Origin: Salinimicrobium sp035607535
GTDB lineage: Bacteria > Bacteroidota > Bacteroidia > Flavobacteriales > Flavobacteriaceae
Assembly: GCF_035607535.1 (NCBI RefSeq)
Contig: NZ_JAYDZX010000001.1
Span: 124,001-188,000, forward strand
DNA: 64,000 bases
Direction: 5' to 3'
Part shown: piece by piece, positions 6,775-16,567 of the stretch
Position numbering within the stretch: position 1 is the stretch's first letter
Layout: each line of letters begins with the position of its first letter
Program-made: the position numbers and the translations under genes
The notes under the pieces: model-generated
Told to the model about the DNA's origin: nothing
The model's database searches: none
Seen by the model: only the letters and a program-made list of their open reading frames with translations

Positions 6775-9700
6775 TTATTGTTTAATGCATGATTTAATTC
6801 CCCTTAGCGGGATCAAGACCCAATCTGGCCGGTTGTTTAGTTCATAATTCATTTCATAGATCGCTTTTTCGAGCAGGAAGATCTGCATAAGGATCTCGGT
6901 ATCGTCTTCATCTGGTGGAATGAAGTCGTTTTCACCAACATGTTCATAATATCCCTGAAGGAAAATTTTAGTTACCACATAATACCAGTTGTCGGCCCAG
7001 TTGTCCAGTTCCCCTTCCTTATTGTGATCATCAATTTCTGATTCCATAATACTGCTGTAGGCTGCGTAGTGGAAAGAGCGAACCATGCCTGCCACGTCAC
7101 GTAGCGGGGATCGCTTTAATCTTCTTTCACTAAAGGATCGTGCAGGTTCCCCTTCAAAATCAATGATCACAAAATCCTTTCCTGTCCATAAAACCTGCCC
7201 CAGGTGGTAATCTCCATGGGTTCGAATCTTCATAATCGGGATTTTATGGTCGTAGACTTTCCTGAAGGTTTTGAGAACTTCTCCTTTCATATCCAGTACT
7301 TCCTGCGCTTCCTCCTGAATATGCTTCGGAAGGGTTTTTATGCTCTTCTGAAGGTTCTGGAAAGCATTTCGGGTAAGAGACTGCAGGGAAGAGAAAAGAG
7401 ATCTCTGGTAATGCAGGGAAAAAGGTTCCGGTTCGAAATCTTTTTCCTGTGGATTTGCAGCCAGGGCCTTGTGCATTTCAGCAGTTCTTTGTCCCAGCAG
7501 AAACATTCTCTCAGGAAAGACCATTCCCAGTAATTCCTTCATGTTCTCTGAAAGATCCTGGTAAGAATGAGGTTTTAAAGTATGCGCTACAGGTTCAAAT
7601 TCCTGATCTTTAGGCATGGTCAATACCCTGTCAAAAAAGCGGTTTAATGCATCCTTTGTATAATCCCAGGCATCGCCCTGGTTAGGAACCAGGTCCTGCA
7701 TCATTCCCAATACAATGATATTTTTTGCATCGGGTTTATACTCTATTGCCCCCACAAACCGTGGAGAATTTTTGTATTCTGTCTTTTCTGTGAGATATTT
7801 TGTGATCTCCAGATCGGGGTTAATTGTGTTGTCCAGTTTCCGGTAGAGCTTGAGGAAGTATTTGTTATCGAAAATTAGCGAAGTATTACTCTGCTCTGCG
7901 TTAAGGATCTTTGAATGTACCTTATCTGCTTTATCAAATCCGTTCTCACTATGGTAGAACACCAGATTTCCGCGGCCACTCTTCAATTTGCGACCTTTTT
8001 TGATGTTTCTGAAAAGGACGTTTCTAAAGCTTTCACTGTAGACGGCATCAAAAAGATAGCCTTCTTCTTCTCCCAGTTTTAATTTTGCAATGATGCCCTT
8101 AGCAGGAATTTCTTTGTATTCTTCATCAAACTTCGGACTTAAGAACCCGAGCGGAAGCTGGTAAACCTCTGGTAACCCATCATTGTAGCTTACCTCAATA
8201 GTTATTAGAGTGGAAGGAATTTCCTCCACCGGGATATCTACTTTATTCACCACCGTGATATTCTGTATCACCCTGGACTTTCCGCCAAACCAGCGGCAGC
8301 TATTGAGATAATTAGGCAGAATATTGTGCTCAAATTTTGACTTTGTCTTGTTTTGAAGCAGTTGTTCCCACTCCTCAACCTGTAGTTCAGGGGTTTCAGA
8401 CTTGGCTACATGACCTTCTTCTTTTTGCAGCTGGAACCAGTAGTAACCGTGGGGCGCCATGGTGAACAAATAAGGATGTTCGGTTATCCGCGGGAATTTG
8501 TTATGACTAAAGACTTCTACCGGGATATAATCCTCATAGGCCTCGAGATCCAGCTCTGCAGCCTGAGGGAATCTCGAAAGGTTCCCAAGTACCAGAATGT
8601 CTTCATCTTCAAAGGTCCTGGTGTAAGCAATGATCTTGGCGTTGCTCGGGGAAAGAAAATTGATGTCCCCACGCCCGAATGCTTTAAATCTTTTTCTCAT
8701 GCTAATGATCCTCTTCATCCACCAAAGCAGGGAAGAGGAATTCATTTGCTCGGTCTCCACGTTTACAGACTCATATTTGTACGATGGATCAATGATTACA
8801 GGCAGGTAAAGTTTATGCGGGTTGGCATGAGAAAATCCTGCATTTCTGTCTGATGACCATTGCATTGGAGTTCTCACCCCGTCACGGTCCCCCAGGTAAT
8901 AATTATCTCCCATTCCAATTTCATCTCCATAGTAGATCACCGGAGTTCCGGGGAGAGAGAAGAGCAACACGTTCATCAGTTCAATCTTGTTACGGTTGTT
9001 TTCCAGTAAGGGAGCCAACCGGTGTCTAATTCCAACATTGATCTTCGCCTGCGGATCTTTGGTATAAACCTTATACATATAATCCCTTTCCTCATCGGTG
9101 ACCATTTCCAGGGTCAATTCATCATGGTTCCTAAGGAAGATCGCCCACTGGCAGTTTTCAGGAATATCGGGTGTCTGGTCGATAATGTCCATTATCGGGT
9201 ATCTGTCTTCCATCTTGACCGACATGAACATGCGCGGCATAATAGGGAAGTGGTAATTCATGTGACACTCGTCTCCATCTCCAAAATATGCAGCCGAGTC
9301 TTCAGGCCACATGTTAGCTTCTGCCAGGAGCAATTTATTCTCATATTTGCTGTCGACATGAGCTCTTAGCTTCTTTAAAAAGTCATGGGTTTCAGGAAGG
9401 TTCTCACAATTGGTACCTTCTCTTTCAAACAGATAAGGCACGGCGTCCAGCCTGAATCCATCTACTCCCAAATCAAACCAGAAATCCAGGACATCAAAAA
9501 CTTCCTGTTGTACTTGTTCATTGTCAAAATTGAGGTCGGGCTGGTGACTAAAGAACCGGTGCCAAAAATACTGTTTGGCAACAGGATCCCATGTCCAGTT
9601 GGAGGGCTCGGTGTCGGTAAATATTATACGGGTGTCCTTATATTTATTTGGGTCATCTGTCCAGACGTAATAATCTCTTTCGGGGGAACCTATAGGAGCA

Positions 9701-10071
9701 TTTCGGGCACGCTGGAACCATGGGTGCTGGTCTGATGTGTGATTGATAACCAGCTCGGTAATGATCTTCAATCCGCGGTTATGGGCTTCATCAATGAGTC
9801 TCTTGAAGGTATCAAGATCTCCATAGGAAGGGTTGATACTGTAGTAATCTGCAATATCATAACCGTCATCGCGAAGGGGAGAAGGATAGAAGGGCAGGAG
9901 CCAGATTGCAGTTACCCCCAGGTCTTCCAGGTAATCGAGTTTTTGAAGAAGGCCTTCAAAATCTCCAATTCCATCACCGTTACTATCGAAAAAGGCTTTT
10001 ATGTGAAGTTCATATATAATAGCATCTTTATACCAGGTATCCTGATCGTTCGCTTGAAGTGGTTTGATCAT
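6775..10071 (-). CDS. treS: Trehalose synthase / maltokinase fusion (TreS-Mak)
   Basis: A 1098-aa two-domain protein. Residues ~10-555 are a GH13 trehalose synthase that interconverts trehalose and maltose: nucleophile D209 in GFRLDAVPY, E251 in LLAEANMWPED, D317 in RNHDELTLEM, and the signature LPGTPVIYYGDEIGMGDN. Residues ~565-1098 are a maltokinase (Pep2-like, aminoglycoside-phosphotransferase fold) with HGDYHLGQ at 952-959 and DFEGEP at 971-976 as catalytic loop and metal-binding motif. The maltokinase makes maltose-1-phosphate from maltose and ATP. This channels trehalose to GlgE, whose gene lies 11 bases upstream; glgB follows after 3 bases. The fused form is common in Gram-negative bacteria with the GlgE pathway. 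Confidence 0.95.
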   Translation of the reverse strand: MIKPLQANDQDTWYKDAIIYELHIKAFFDSNGDGIGDFEGLLQKLDYLEDLGVTAIWLLPFYPSPLRDDGYDIADYYSINPSYGDLDTFKRLIDEAHNRGLKIITELVINHTSDQHPWFQRARNAPIGSPERDYYVWTDDPNKYKDTRIIFTDTEPSNWTWDPVAKQYFWHRFFSHQPDLNFDNEQVQQEVFDVLDFWFDLGVDGFRLDAVPYLFEREGTNCENLPETHDFLKKLRAHVDSKYENKLLLAEANMWPEDSAAYFGDGDECHMNYHFPIMPRMFMSVKMEDRYPIMDIIDQTPDIPENCQWAIFLRNHDELTLEMVTDEERDYMYKVYTKDPQAKINVGIRHRLAPLLENNRNKIELMNVLLFSLPGTPVIYYGDEIGMGDNYYLGDRDGVRTPMQWSSDRNAGFSHANPHKLYLPVIIDPSYKYESVNVETEQMNSSSLLWWMKRIISMRKRFKAFGRGDINFLSPSNAKIIAYTRTFEDEDILVLGNLSRFPQAAELDLEAYEDYIPVEVFSHNKFPRITEHPYLFTMAPHGYYWFQLQKEEGHVAKSETPELQVEEWEQLLQNKTKSKFEHNILPNYLNSCRWFGGKSRVIQNITVVNKVDIPVEEIPSTLITIEVSYNDGLPEVYQLPLGFLSPKFDEEYKEIPAKGIIAKLKLGEEEGYLFDAVYSESFRNVLFRNIKKGRKLKSGRGNLVFYHSENGFDKADKVHSKILNAEQSNTSLIFDNKYFLKLYRKLDNTINPDLEITKYLTEKTEYKNSPRFVGAIEYKPDAKNIIVLGMMQDLVPNQGDAWDYTKDALNRFFDRVLTMPKDQEFEPVAHTLKPHSYQDLSENMKELLGMVFPERMFLLGQRTAEMHKALAANPQEKDFEPEPFSLHYQRSLFSSLQSLTRNAFQNLQKSIKTLPKHIQEEAQEVLDMKGEVLKTFRKVYDHKIPIMKIRTHGDYHLGQVLWTGKDFVIIDFEGEPARSFSERRLKRSPLRDVAGMVRSFHYAAYSSIMESEIDDHNKEGELDNWADNWYYVVTKIFLQGYYEHVGENDFIPPDEDDTEILMQIFLLEKAIYEMNYELNNRPDWVLIPLRGIKSCIKQ

Positions 10072-10082
10072 GCTAATTGCTT

Positions 10083-12062
10083 TTATTGTATTGGTTTTTT
10101 AGTTTCTACTTTTAAAATATGTGCAGGGATCGCCCGTGGATGCAGCTCGACATAATTCCACTCGTTTTGCCATATATAGCTGGATCCGGTCAAGAGATCT
10201 TTTACCGAATACGAGTCGCGATCCTCGATCCTGAGTCTTCTTAGGGGTACCTGGACCCACCCAGATTGGGTATTGTTCGGGTCGAGATTCACCACTATGA
10301 TGAGCTTGTTTTTCTCATCCTGGTCTACCTTGGAATAGCATATGATCTGGTCGTTATCTGTAGCGCAGAATTCGATGTTCCAGGTGGTCTGCAGGGCCTC
10401 GTTCTCTTTCCTGATCCTGTTGAGGATACTTATCATTTCTTTGGTTCGGGTATTGCGATGCCAGTCCCAGTGATAGATCTGATATTTTTCAGAATGTATG
10501 TATTCCTCTTTGCCGGGATACGGTTCATTGAGCCCGAATTCAAAGACAGGTCCGTACAGTCCATAGTTGGAAGACATGGTGGCGGCAAGGATCAATCTTA
10601 TCAAAAAGGAGGGCTCATCTTTATGCTCCAAGGAAATAGGAAGTATATCGGGTGTGTTGGGCCAGAAATTCGGTCTGTAGTACTCCCTAACCTCGGTTTG
10701 AGTGAGCTGGGTTAGATACTCCTCAAATTCCTCTTTGGTATTTCTCCAGGTAAAGTAGGTGTAGGACTGGTTGAAGCCAATTTTCGCGAGCTCTTCCATT
10801 ACCCTTGGACGGGTAAAAGCCTCTGCCAGGAAAATGATCCCGTCATGCTTTTTATTGATCTCCCTGATACACCATTCCCAGAATCCAAAGGTCTTTGTAT
10901 GCGGATTGTCTACTCTAAAGACGTTTACCCCTTTATCGATCCAGAATTCCACTATGCTTTTCAATTCATCCCAAAGGTTCTCCCAATCTTCAGTCTCGAA
11001 ATTCACCGGAAGCACATCCTGATATTTCTTTGGAGGATTTTCAGCGTATTGAACGGTTCCATCCGGTCTCCACTTGAACCATTGCGGGTGCTCCTTGACA
11101 TAAGGATGGTCGGGGGAACACTGAATAGCAAAATCCAGGGCAATCTCTATTCCCATGTCCTTTGCTTTTTGGACCAGGCGGGTAAAATCTTCCATGGTAC
11201 CCAACTCGGGGTGAATGGCCTTGTGGCCTCCTTCATTAGCACCAATGGCCCACGGCGAACCGGGATCTCCTTCTTCGGCTTCCGTAGCATTATTAAGGCC
11301 CTTTCTATGGCTGCGGCCTATAGGATGAATAGGTGGGAAATAAATGGTATCAAATCCCATTTTTGCCACCTCAGGTAAAACATTTTCACAATCCTTAAAG
11401 GTCCCGTGCTTTCCCTTTTCGGGAGAAGCAGATCGCGGAAAGAATTCATACCAGGCGCTAAAAAGTGCTTTTTTCCTTTCTACCCTTACCTCCAGCGTTT
11501 TATCATAGGGAAAGGCCTTACTGCGATCCCGGGATTTATACATTGCCCTGGAAGCACTGTCGCTTAAAGCTTCAGAAACTGCTCTTTGCTCATGCTCCTC
11601 ATCCCGCAAGAGTTCGATCCATTCCTTTAATTTCTTTTTGTTGGGGGCAGATGCCCGGGGAAGGGCTTCTTCCATGAGTTCTGCTCCAATAAGTAACTCG
11701 GTTTTTATATTTTGATTTGCAGCGGCCTTTTTCTCAAGTCCGTCCTGCCATGAAGTGAAGTGATCTACCCATGCTTCGAGGGAGTATTCGTAATCTCCCG
11801 TTTCATCTAATCTAAAGGTAGTGCTCCAGTGATCATTACCTTCGAACTCCATCGGTTTTTCCTGCCATTTTTTCTCACGACCTCTACCTTTCTTTTTCTG
11901 CCGGTAAAGGAGTACTGCATCCACTTTATCATGGCCGTCACCAAAAATATCGGCTTCTACTTTTATATCTTCATTTACAACTCTCTTGATAGGATATTTG
12001 CCACAGTCAATTTGGGGTTTTACATTTCTTATACTAACTCTCTTATGACCATCAATTTTCAT
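10083..12062 (-). CDS. glgE: Alpha-1,4-glucan:maltose-1-phosphate maltosyltransferase (GlgE)
   Basis: A 659-aa GH13 subfamily 3 enzyme of normal length, which extends alpha-1,4-glucans by two glucose units from maltose-1-phosphate. The nucleophile is D385 in VFRVDNPHTK and the acid/base E414 in FLAEAFTRP, a spacing that matches characterised GlgE enzymes. N-terminal beta domain and helical insert (~1-205) precede the barrel, which contains FPPIHPIGRSHRKG and FEFGLNEPYPGKEEY. It is the first gene of the minus-strand operon glgE, treS-mak, glgB. Upstream is the shared control region with the divergent treZ. No good -7 box was found for it; TATATTTT about 15 bases before the start is one base from consensus. 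Confidence 0.95.
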   Translation of the reverse strand: MKIDGHKRVSIRNVKPQIDCGKYPIKRVVNEDIKVEADIFGDGHDKVDAVLLYRQKKKGRGREKKWQEKPMEFEGNDHWSTTFRLDETGDYEYSLEAWVDHFTSWQDGLEKKAAANQNIKTELLIGAELMEEALPRASAPNKKKLKEWIELLRDEEHEQRAVSEALSDSASRAMYKSRDRSKAFPYDKTLEVRVERKKALFSAWYEFFPRSASPEKGKHGTFKDCENVLPEVAKMGFDTIYFPPIHPIGRSHRKGLNNATEAEEGDPGSPWAIGANEGGHKAIHPELGTMEDFTRLVQKAKDMGIEIALDFAIQCSPDHPYVKEHPQWFKWRPDGTVQYAENPPKKYQDVLPVNFETEDWENLWDELKSIVEFWIDKGVNVFRVDNPHTKTFGFWEWCIREINKKHDGIIFLAEAFTRPRVMEELAKIGFNQSYTYFTWRNTKEEFEEYLTQLTQTEVREYYRPNFWPNTPDILPISLEHKDEPSFLIRLILAATMSSNYGLYGPVFEFGLNEPYPGKEEYIHSEKYQIYHWDWHRNTRTKEMISILNRIRKENEALQTTWNIEFCATDNDQIICYSKVDQDEKNKLIIVVNLDPNNTQSGWVQVPLRRLRIEDRDSYSVKDLLTGSSYIWQNEWNYVELHPRAIPAHILKVETKKPIQ

Positions 12063-12120
12063 ATGTTTTCTTTAAAATATAGGAGGTTGATTTATTCTGA
12101 AATGCCCGTCATTTCAGGTC

Positions 12121-12136
12121 TTTTAGAATTCTAAAA
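12121..12136. promoter_or_regulatory. Perfect 16-bp palindrome TTTTAGAATTCTAAAA between glgE and treZ
   Basis: A perfect dyad 59 bases upstream of the glgE start and ~78 bases upstream of the treZ -7 box. Its position in the only shared control region of the divergent trehalose/glucan operons makes it a candidate operator. No regulator gene is adjacent. Confidence 0.5.
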
Positions 12137-12213
12137 CACTTAAATTTAGGTAAGTAAAAGCACACCCTTAGTTAAAAAACTATTAAACATTAATTCTTCC
12201 ATTTTATCCTTCT

Positions 12214-12221
12214 TAGCTTTG
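12214..12221 (+). promoter_or_regulatory. -7 box TAgcTTTG of the treZ operon
   Basis: A full match to TAnnTTTG. Transcription would start at about 12227. This lies downstream of the TTG (12219) and GTG (12225) that could open the longest frame, so translation should start at the ATG at 12255. The -33 element is poor (TTA at ~12190). Confidence 0.55.
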
Positions 12222-12254
12222 AAAGTGATTGAAAAATCTGGTAGAAGTTTATTT

Positions 12255-14069
12255 ATGGGAAAGAGCGTTGGTGCAGTATATAATGGAGATAAAAAAACTG
12301 AATTTTGTGTATGGGCTCCGTTTGCCGAAACTGTAGAAGTTATTCTGAAAAACCGTGAGCCACAGGTGCTCTCACAAGATAATGATGGATACTGGTCCGG
12401 GACCCTTCAAAATGTAGAACCGGGGGAATTATATAAGTTTCGGATAGATAAAGAAGAATTTCCCGACCCTGCCTCACTTTCCCAGCCCGAGGGAGTGCAT
12501 TCCTGGTCACGTATCATCGACCACAAGGCTTACTCCTGGCAGGATCAATCATGGAGAGGAAGGGAACTATCCAGCATGATCATTTATGAGCTTCACGTGG
12601 GAACCTTTACCTCACAGGGCACTTTTGAAGCTGTTATTGACAAACTGGATCATCTGGAAGAGCTGGGCATCAACACCATTGAACTTATGCCGATAGCACA
12701 ATTCCCGGGAGGCCGAAACTGGGGTTACGACGGGGTTTATCCCTTTGCTGCGCAGCATAGTTATGGAGGGGTGGAAGGTCTTAAGAAGTTGATAGATGCC
12801 TGTCATCAAAGGAACTTCAGCGTTATTTTAGATGTGGTCTATAACCACTTTGGTCCCGAAGGAAATTATATTTCCCGGTACGGACCCTATTTTACAGATA
12901 AATACCACACGCCCTGGGGTAGTGCTATTAATTTTGATGATGAACATTCAGACCAGGTTAGGCATCATTTCATTCAGAATGCTTTGATGTGGCTGGAGGA
13001 TTTTCATTTTGACGGACTCCGTCTTGATGCGATCCATGAGATCATTGATCGGGGTGCTAGACATTTTCTAAAGGAGTTGAGTGAAAGAACAGATGAACTG
13101 GAGGAAAAGACCGGAAGAAAGTATGTTCTCATTGCCGAAAGTGATCTCAATGATACCAGAATAATTGAAGAATATTCAAAAGGTGGATATGGACTCGAGG
13201 GGCAATGGGTGGATGACTTTCACCATGCAGTTCACACAATCTTGACCGGGGAGTCAGCCGGTTATTACGCTGATTATGGAAAGATGGAATACCTGGCTAA
13301 AGCTTTTAAGCAGGCTTTTATCTACGACGGGATGTATTCCCCTTTCCGGAAAAAGACAGTAGGCAATAGTCCGCAGGGATTTGCGCCATCCAATTTTGTG
13401 GTCTGTATCCAGAATCATGATCAGGTAGGGAACAGGTTGCTGGGAGAGCGCCTGGCAGAACTGGTAAGCTTTGAGAAACAAAAACTTGCTGCAGCAACAA
13501 TGCTTACGGCTCCTTTTGTGCCAATGCTGTTCATGGGCGAGGAGTTTGGGGAAAAGCAGCCATTTCAGTATTTTATAAGTCATGGGGATCCCGATCTTGT
13601 GAAGGCAGTTCAGGAGGGGCGAAAAAGGGAATTTAAATACTTCTTTCATTCCCATTCTGAAGGGGAATTTCCCGATCCACAGTCCGAAGAAACTTTTGAA
13701 AATTCAAAGCTGAACTGGAATTTCAGAAAGGAAGAAAAACAACATCTACTTTTTGAATTCTACAAGGAATTGCTGAAGCTGAAAAAAGAAGGTGCTTTTA
13801 AGCTTTTTGGACATAACAGTCTTAAAACTGAAGCTGATGAGGAAAAAAAGATCCTGAAGGTTTCGGCTAAGAATGAAAACACAGGGTTACACGGGATCTT
13901 TAACTTTGGAGAATCCGGATACATCGAAAAAATATCAGGAAAGGAACAACCGGAAGTCCTTTTATTTTCCGCAGATAAAAAATGGGGAGGAAGATCGGGA
14001 TTGGAGGACCTTTTTGGTTCCGGAGAGCTCAATATTCCTCCTGAAGCTGTAGTGATCTACAGGTCGTAA
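12255..14069 (+). CDS. treZ: Malto-oligosyltrehalose trehalohydrolase (TreZ)
   Basis: A 604-aa protein from the ATG at 12255, chosen because the -7 box overlaps the longer frame and because the family begins MGKSVGAVYNGDKKTEFCVW. It hydrolyses the link behind the terminal trehalose made by TreY, releasing free trehalose. A CBM48-like N-terminal domain (WAPFAETVEVIL) is followed by the GH13 barrel. The nucleophile is D258 in GLRLDAIHEI, the acid/base E295 in VLIAESDLND, and the third carboxylate lies in IQNHDQVGNR. The motif FMGEEFGEKQPFQYFISH is typical of TreZ. It is first of the plus-strand operon treZ, GH57, treY, malQ; the next gene follows after 71 bases. Confidence 0.95.
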   Translation: MGKSVGAVYNGDKKTEFCVWAPFAETVEVILKNREPQVLSQDNDGYWSGTLQNVEPGELYKFRIDKEEFPDPASLSQPEGVHSWSRIIDHKAYSWQDQSWRGRELSSMIIYELHVGTFTSQGTFEAVIDKLDHLEELGINTIELMPIAQFPGGRNWGYDGVYPFAAQHSYGGVEGLKKLIDACHQRNFSVILDVVYNHFGPEGNYISRYGPYFTDKYHTPWGSAINFDDEHSDQVRHHFIQNALMWLEDFHFDGLRLDAIHEIIDRGARHFLKELSERTDELEEKTGRKYVLIAESDLNDTRIIEEYSKGGYGLEGQWVDDFHHAVHTILTGESAGYYADYGKMEYLAKAFKQAFIYDGMYSPFRKKTVGNSPQGFAPSNFVVCIQNHDQVGNRLLGERLAELVSFEKQKLAAATMLTAPFVPMLFMGEEFGEKQPFQYFISHGDPDLVKAVQEGRKREFKYFFHSHSEGEFPDPQSEETFENSKLNWNFRKEEKQHLLFEFYKELLKLKKEGAFKLFGHNSLKTEADEEKKILKVSAKNENTGLHGIFNFGESGYIEKISGKEQPEVLLFSADKKWGGRSGLEDLFGSGELNIPPEAVVIYRS

Positions 14070-14081
14070 AAAAGATCCCTT

Positions 14082-14100
14082 AAAAATGCCTTTTTTGGAA
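14082..14100 (+). repeat. AAAAATGCCTTTTTT-type short repeat after treZ
   Basis: AAAAATGCCTTTTTTGGAA, 13 bases after the treZ stop. It is a member of the dispersed AAAATGnnnTTTTT hairpin group and may modulate read-through into the GH57 gene. Confidence 0.4.
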
Positions 14101-14140
14101 CCTAAGTAAAAAGGCTGGTTCATTAACTAACAAGATAATT

Positions 14141-16567
14141 ATGAGTAAGAAATATGTATGTGTGCACGGGCATTTTTATCAGCCTCCCAGAGAAAACCCA
14201 TGGTTGAACAAGGTAGAGATCCAGGAATCGGCCTATCCCTACCATGACTGGAATCACAGGATAAACGCCGAATGTTATGTAAGAAATTCGGCTTCCCGAA
14301 TTCTGGATGAGGAAGGGAAGATCCAGGCGATCATGAACAATTATGCCTGGATGAGTTTCAATATTGGCCCAACTTTACTGGCCTGGATGCAAAACGAAAC
14401 TCCAAAGACCTATGAGGCGATCCTGGAAGCAGATAAAATGAGTCAGGAGACATTTTCGGGACATGGTGCTGCTCTGGCACAGGCTTATAATCACCTCATA
14501 ATGCCTCTGGCCAATAAAAGAGACCAGGAAACCCAGGTGATTTGGGGAATTGAGGATTTCAAATCCCGCTATAACCGTATGCCCGAAGGCATGTGGCTGG
14601 GGGAAACTGCGGTAAATACCGATGTGCTCGAGATGCTGGCAAAACACGGGATAAAATTCACTATCCTCTCTCCCTATCAGGCAAAAGCAATAAGGAAGAT
14701 TGGCGCCAGGGAATGGGAAGATGCCACAGATGCTAAAGTGAATACCCGCCGTGCCTATACATGTAAATTACCTTCGGGTAAAGAGATAAGTCTTTTCTTC
14801 TATGATGGTCCTGCTTCCCAGGCAGTGGCATTTGAAGGGCTGTTAAACAATGGGGAAGCCTTTGCCGATAGACTCAGGGGGCAGTTTGCACAGCATGATG
14901 ATATGGAACTGGTGCATATAGCTACAGATGGGGAAAGTTACGGTCACCACCATAAACTGGGAGAGATGGCTCTGTCTTACTGCCTGCATTCCCTGGAAGA
15001 GGACGAAGATATTAACCTGACCATCTATGGCGAGTTCCTGGAGAAATTTCCACCCGAATATGAAGCGCAGATCATTGAGGATACTTCCTGGAGCTGCTAT
15101 CATGGGGTGGAGCGCTGGCGCAGTGATTGCGGTTGTAACACAGGCGGCAATGACGGGTGGAATCAACAATGGCGAAAACCTTTAAGAGAAGCTTTCGACA
15201 AGGTTCGGGAAAAACTTATCAAGTTATTTGAAAAGGAAATGGAGTCTTTCACTTCCACCCCCTGGGAAGTCCGGAATAAATATATACAAGTGATCCTGGA
15301 CAGAGATCCAAAGAATGTAAAAGCATTTCTTTCTGAAGCTACAGGAAAGGACCTTTCTGAAGAAGACCAGGTCAAGCTCCTTAAATTGCTGGAAATGCAG
15401 TATCATGCGATGTTGATGTACACCAGTTGCGGATGGTTCTTTGATGAGGTCACCGGTATTGAATCCATGCAGGACATTTTCTATGCTCAACGTGCGGTAC
15501 AGCTTGCCGAAGAAATTAGCGGGGAGAAATATGAACCGGACTTTGTGGAATCTTTAAAGAAGATCCCAAGTAACATTCCGAAGTACGGGACGGTCCATAA
15601 GGCGTATGAACTTTATGTAAAGCCTATGGAGCTGGATATGATAAGAATTGGAGCTCACTATGCGATTTCTTCAGTCTTTGAAGAGTTCCCGGAAGAAGTT
15701 ACACTCTACAACTTTAGCGCTACCACAAAAGCCAGTCATAATTATGAAGCCGGAAAGCAGAAATTGATCATTGCGCGAACAGAGTTCCGCAGTGATATCA
15801 CCTGGGAAAAAGTGGATATTTCTTATGCCGTTCTTTATATGGGCGATCACCACATCTTTGGTGGGGTCAGGAAATATATAAGCGCAGAAGCCCTGGAGGA
15901 ACTTCATTCGAAGATGTCCTACTTCTTTGAAAAAGGAAATATGTACGAGATCTTTAATCTTATGGATTCCCACTTTGGAAACCATAATTATTCCTTCTGG
16001 CACTTGTTCAGGGATGAACAGCATCTCATTATGAAACAGGTGATGGAAAATAATCTTACCGGGGCAGAAGGTGCAATGCAGCAGCTATACGACAACACTT
16101 ATCCCTTACTTAAAACTTTTCAGGAGGTGAACATGAGGGTTCCTTCCAGGCTTAAGTTACCTGTAGAAATGGCTGTAAACAACCGCCTGGAAAAGGAATT
16201 GAAGAAAAAGGGCTGCGATTTCAAAAAGCTGGAGAATCAGATCAAGTCGGCTGTGTCTATTGAGGCCGAGCTGGACAAGGTCACTCTTAATTTCCTGGCA
16301 GAGCAGCAGCTCACAGATCTTATGCTAAAACTTGAAAAAGCACCTCTCGACCTCAAAATGCTCAAAAAGGTAAATGCACTCTTAAAGATGCTGGAGGCAA
16401 CCCCTCTTTCTCCCGAAAAATGGGAAGCACAGAACATAGCTTTTGGTATTAAAGAAGAGCATTTCCAGGAAATGCAGGAACGCAGCGAGGGAGGTGATGA
16501 AGCGGCTTCAAAATGGGTTAAGGAATTCCAGGAGCTTGAGGAATCTGTAAATCTTGCCCTCGAATGA
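14141..16567 (+). CDS. GH57 family glycoside hydrolase-like protein with DUF3536 domain
   Basis: An 808-aa protein. The GH57 start signature is KKYVCVHGHFYQPPRENPW at residue 3. The predicted nucleophile is E155 in GMWLGETAVN, and the Asp-containing motif is HIATDGESYGHHH. The middle and C-terminal parts match the DUF3536 extension that accompanies many GH57 proteins in trehalose/glycogen clusters. The likely substrate is an alpha-1,4-glucan or maltooligosaccharide, because the gene sits between treZ and treY and overlaps treY by 4 bases (ATGA). It could be an amylase, a 4-alpha-glucanotransferase or a branching-type enzyme; sequence alone does not decide. Confidence 0.85.
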   Translation: MSKKYVCVHGHFYQPPRENPWLNKVEIQESAYPYHDWNHRINAECYVRNSASRILDEEGKIQAIMNNYAWMSFNIGPTLLAWMQNETPKTYEAILEADKMSQETFSGHGAALAQAYNHLIMPLANKRDQETQVIWGIEDFKSRYNRMPEGMWLGETAVNTDVLEMLAKHGIKFTILSPYQAKAIRKIGAREWEDATDAKVNTRRAYTCKLPSGKEISLFFYDGPASQAVAFEGLLNNGEAFADRLRGQFAQHDDMELVHIATDGESYGHHHKLGEMALSYCLHSLEEDEDINLTIYGEFLEKFPPEYEAQIIEDTSWSCYHGVERWRSDCGCNTGGNDGWNQQWRKPLREAFDKVREKLIKLFEKEMESFTSTPWEVRNKYIQVILDRDPKNVKAFLSEATGKDLSEEDQVKLLKLLEMQYHAMLMYTSCGWFFDEVTGIESMQDIFYAQRAVQLAEEISGEKYEPDFVESLKKIPSNIPKYGTVHKAYELYVKPMELDMIRIGAHYAISSVFEEFPEEVTLYNFSATTKASHNYEAGKQKLIIARTEFRSDITWEKVDISYAVLYMGDHHIFGGVRKYISAEALEELHSKMSYFFEKGNMYEIFNLMDSHFGNHNYSFWHLFRDEQHLIMKQVMENNLTGAEGAMQQLYDNTYPLLKTFQEVNMRVPSRLKLPVEMAVNNRLEKELKKKGCDFKKLENQIKSAVSIEAELDKVTLNFLAEQQLTDLMLKLEKAPLDLKMLKKVNALLKMLEATPLSPEKWEAQNIAFGIKEEHFQEMQERSEGGDEAASKWVKEFQELEESVNLALE

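Noticed and set aside
5783..6847. Long plus-strand open frames opposite the glgB N-terminal tail
   Set aside because: They are antisense shadows of the Lys/Ala/Ser-rich codons (AAG, GCT, TCT read in reverse as CTT, AGC, AGA). They have hydrophobic low-complexity products, no start signal, and the minus strand has the catalytic enzyme in frame.
12219..12254. Upstream TTG/GTG starts of treZ
   Set aside because: The TTG is part of the -7 box and the transcript would start after it; the ATG at 12255 matches the family N-terminus.
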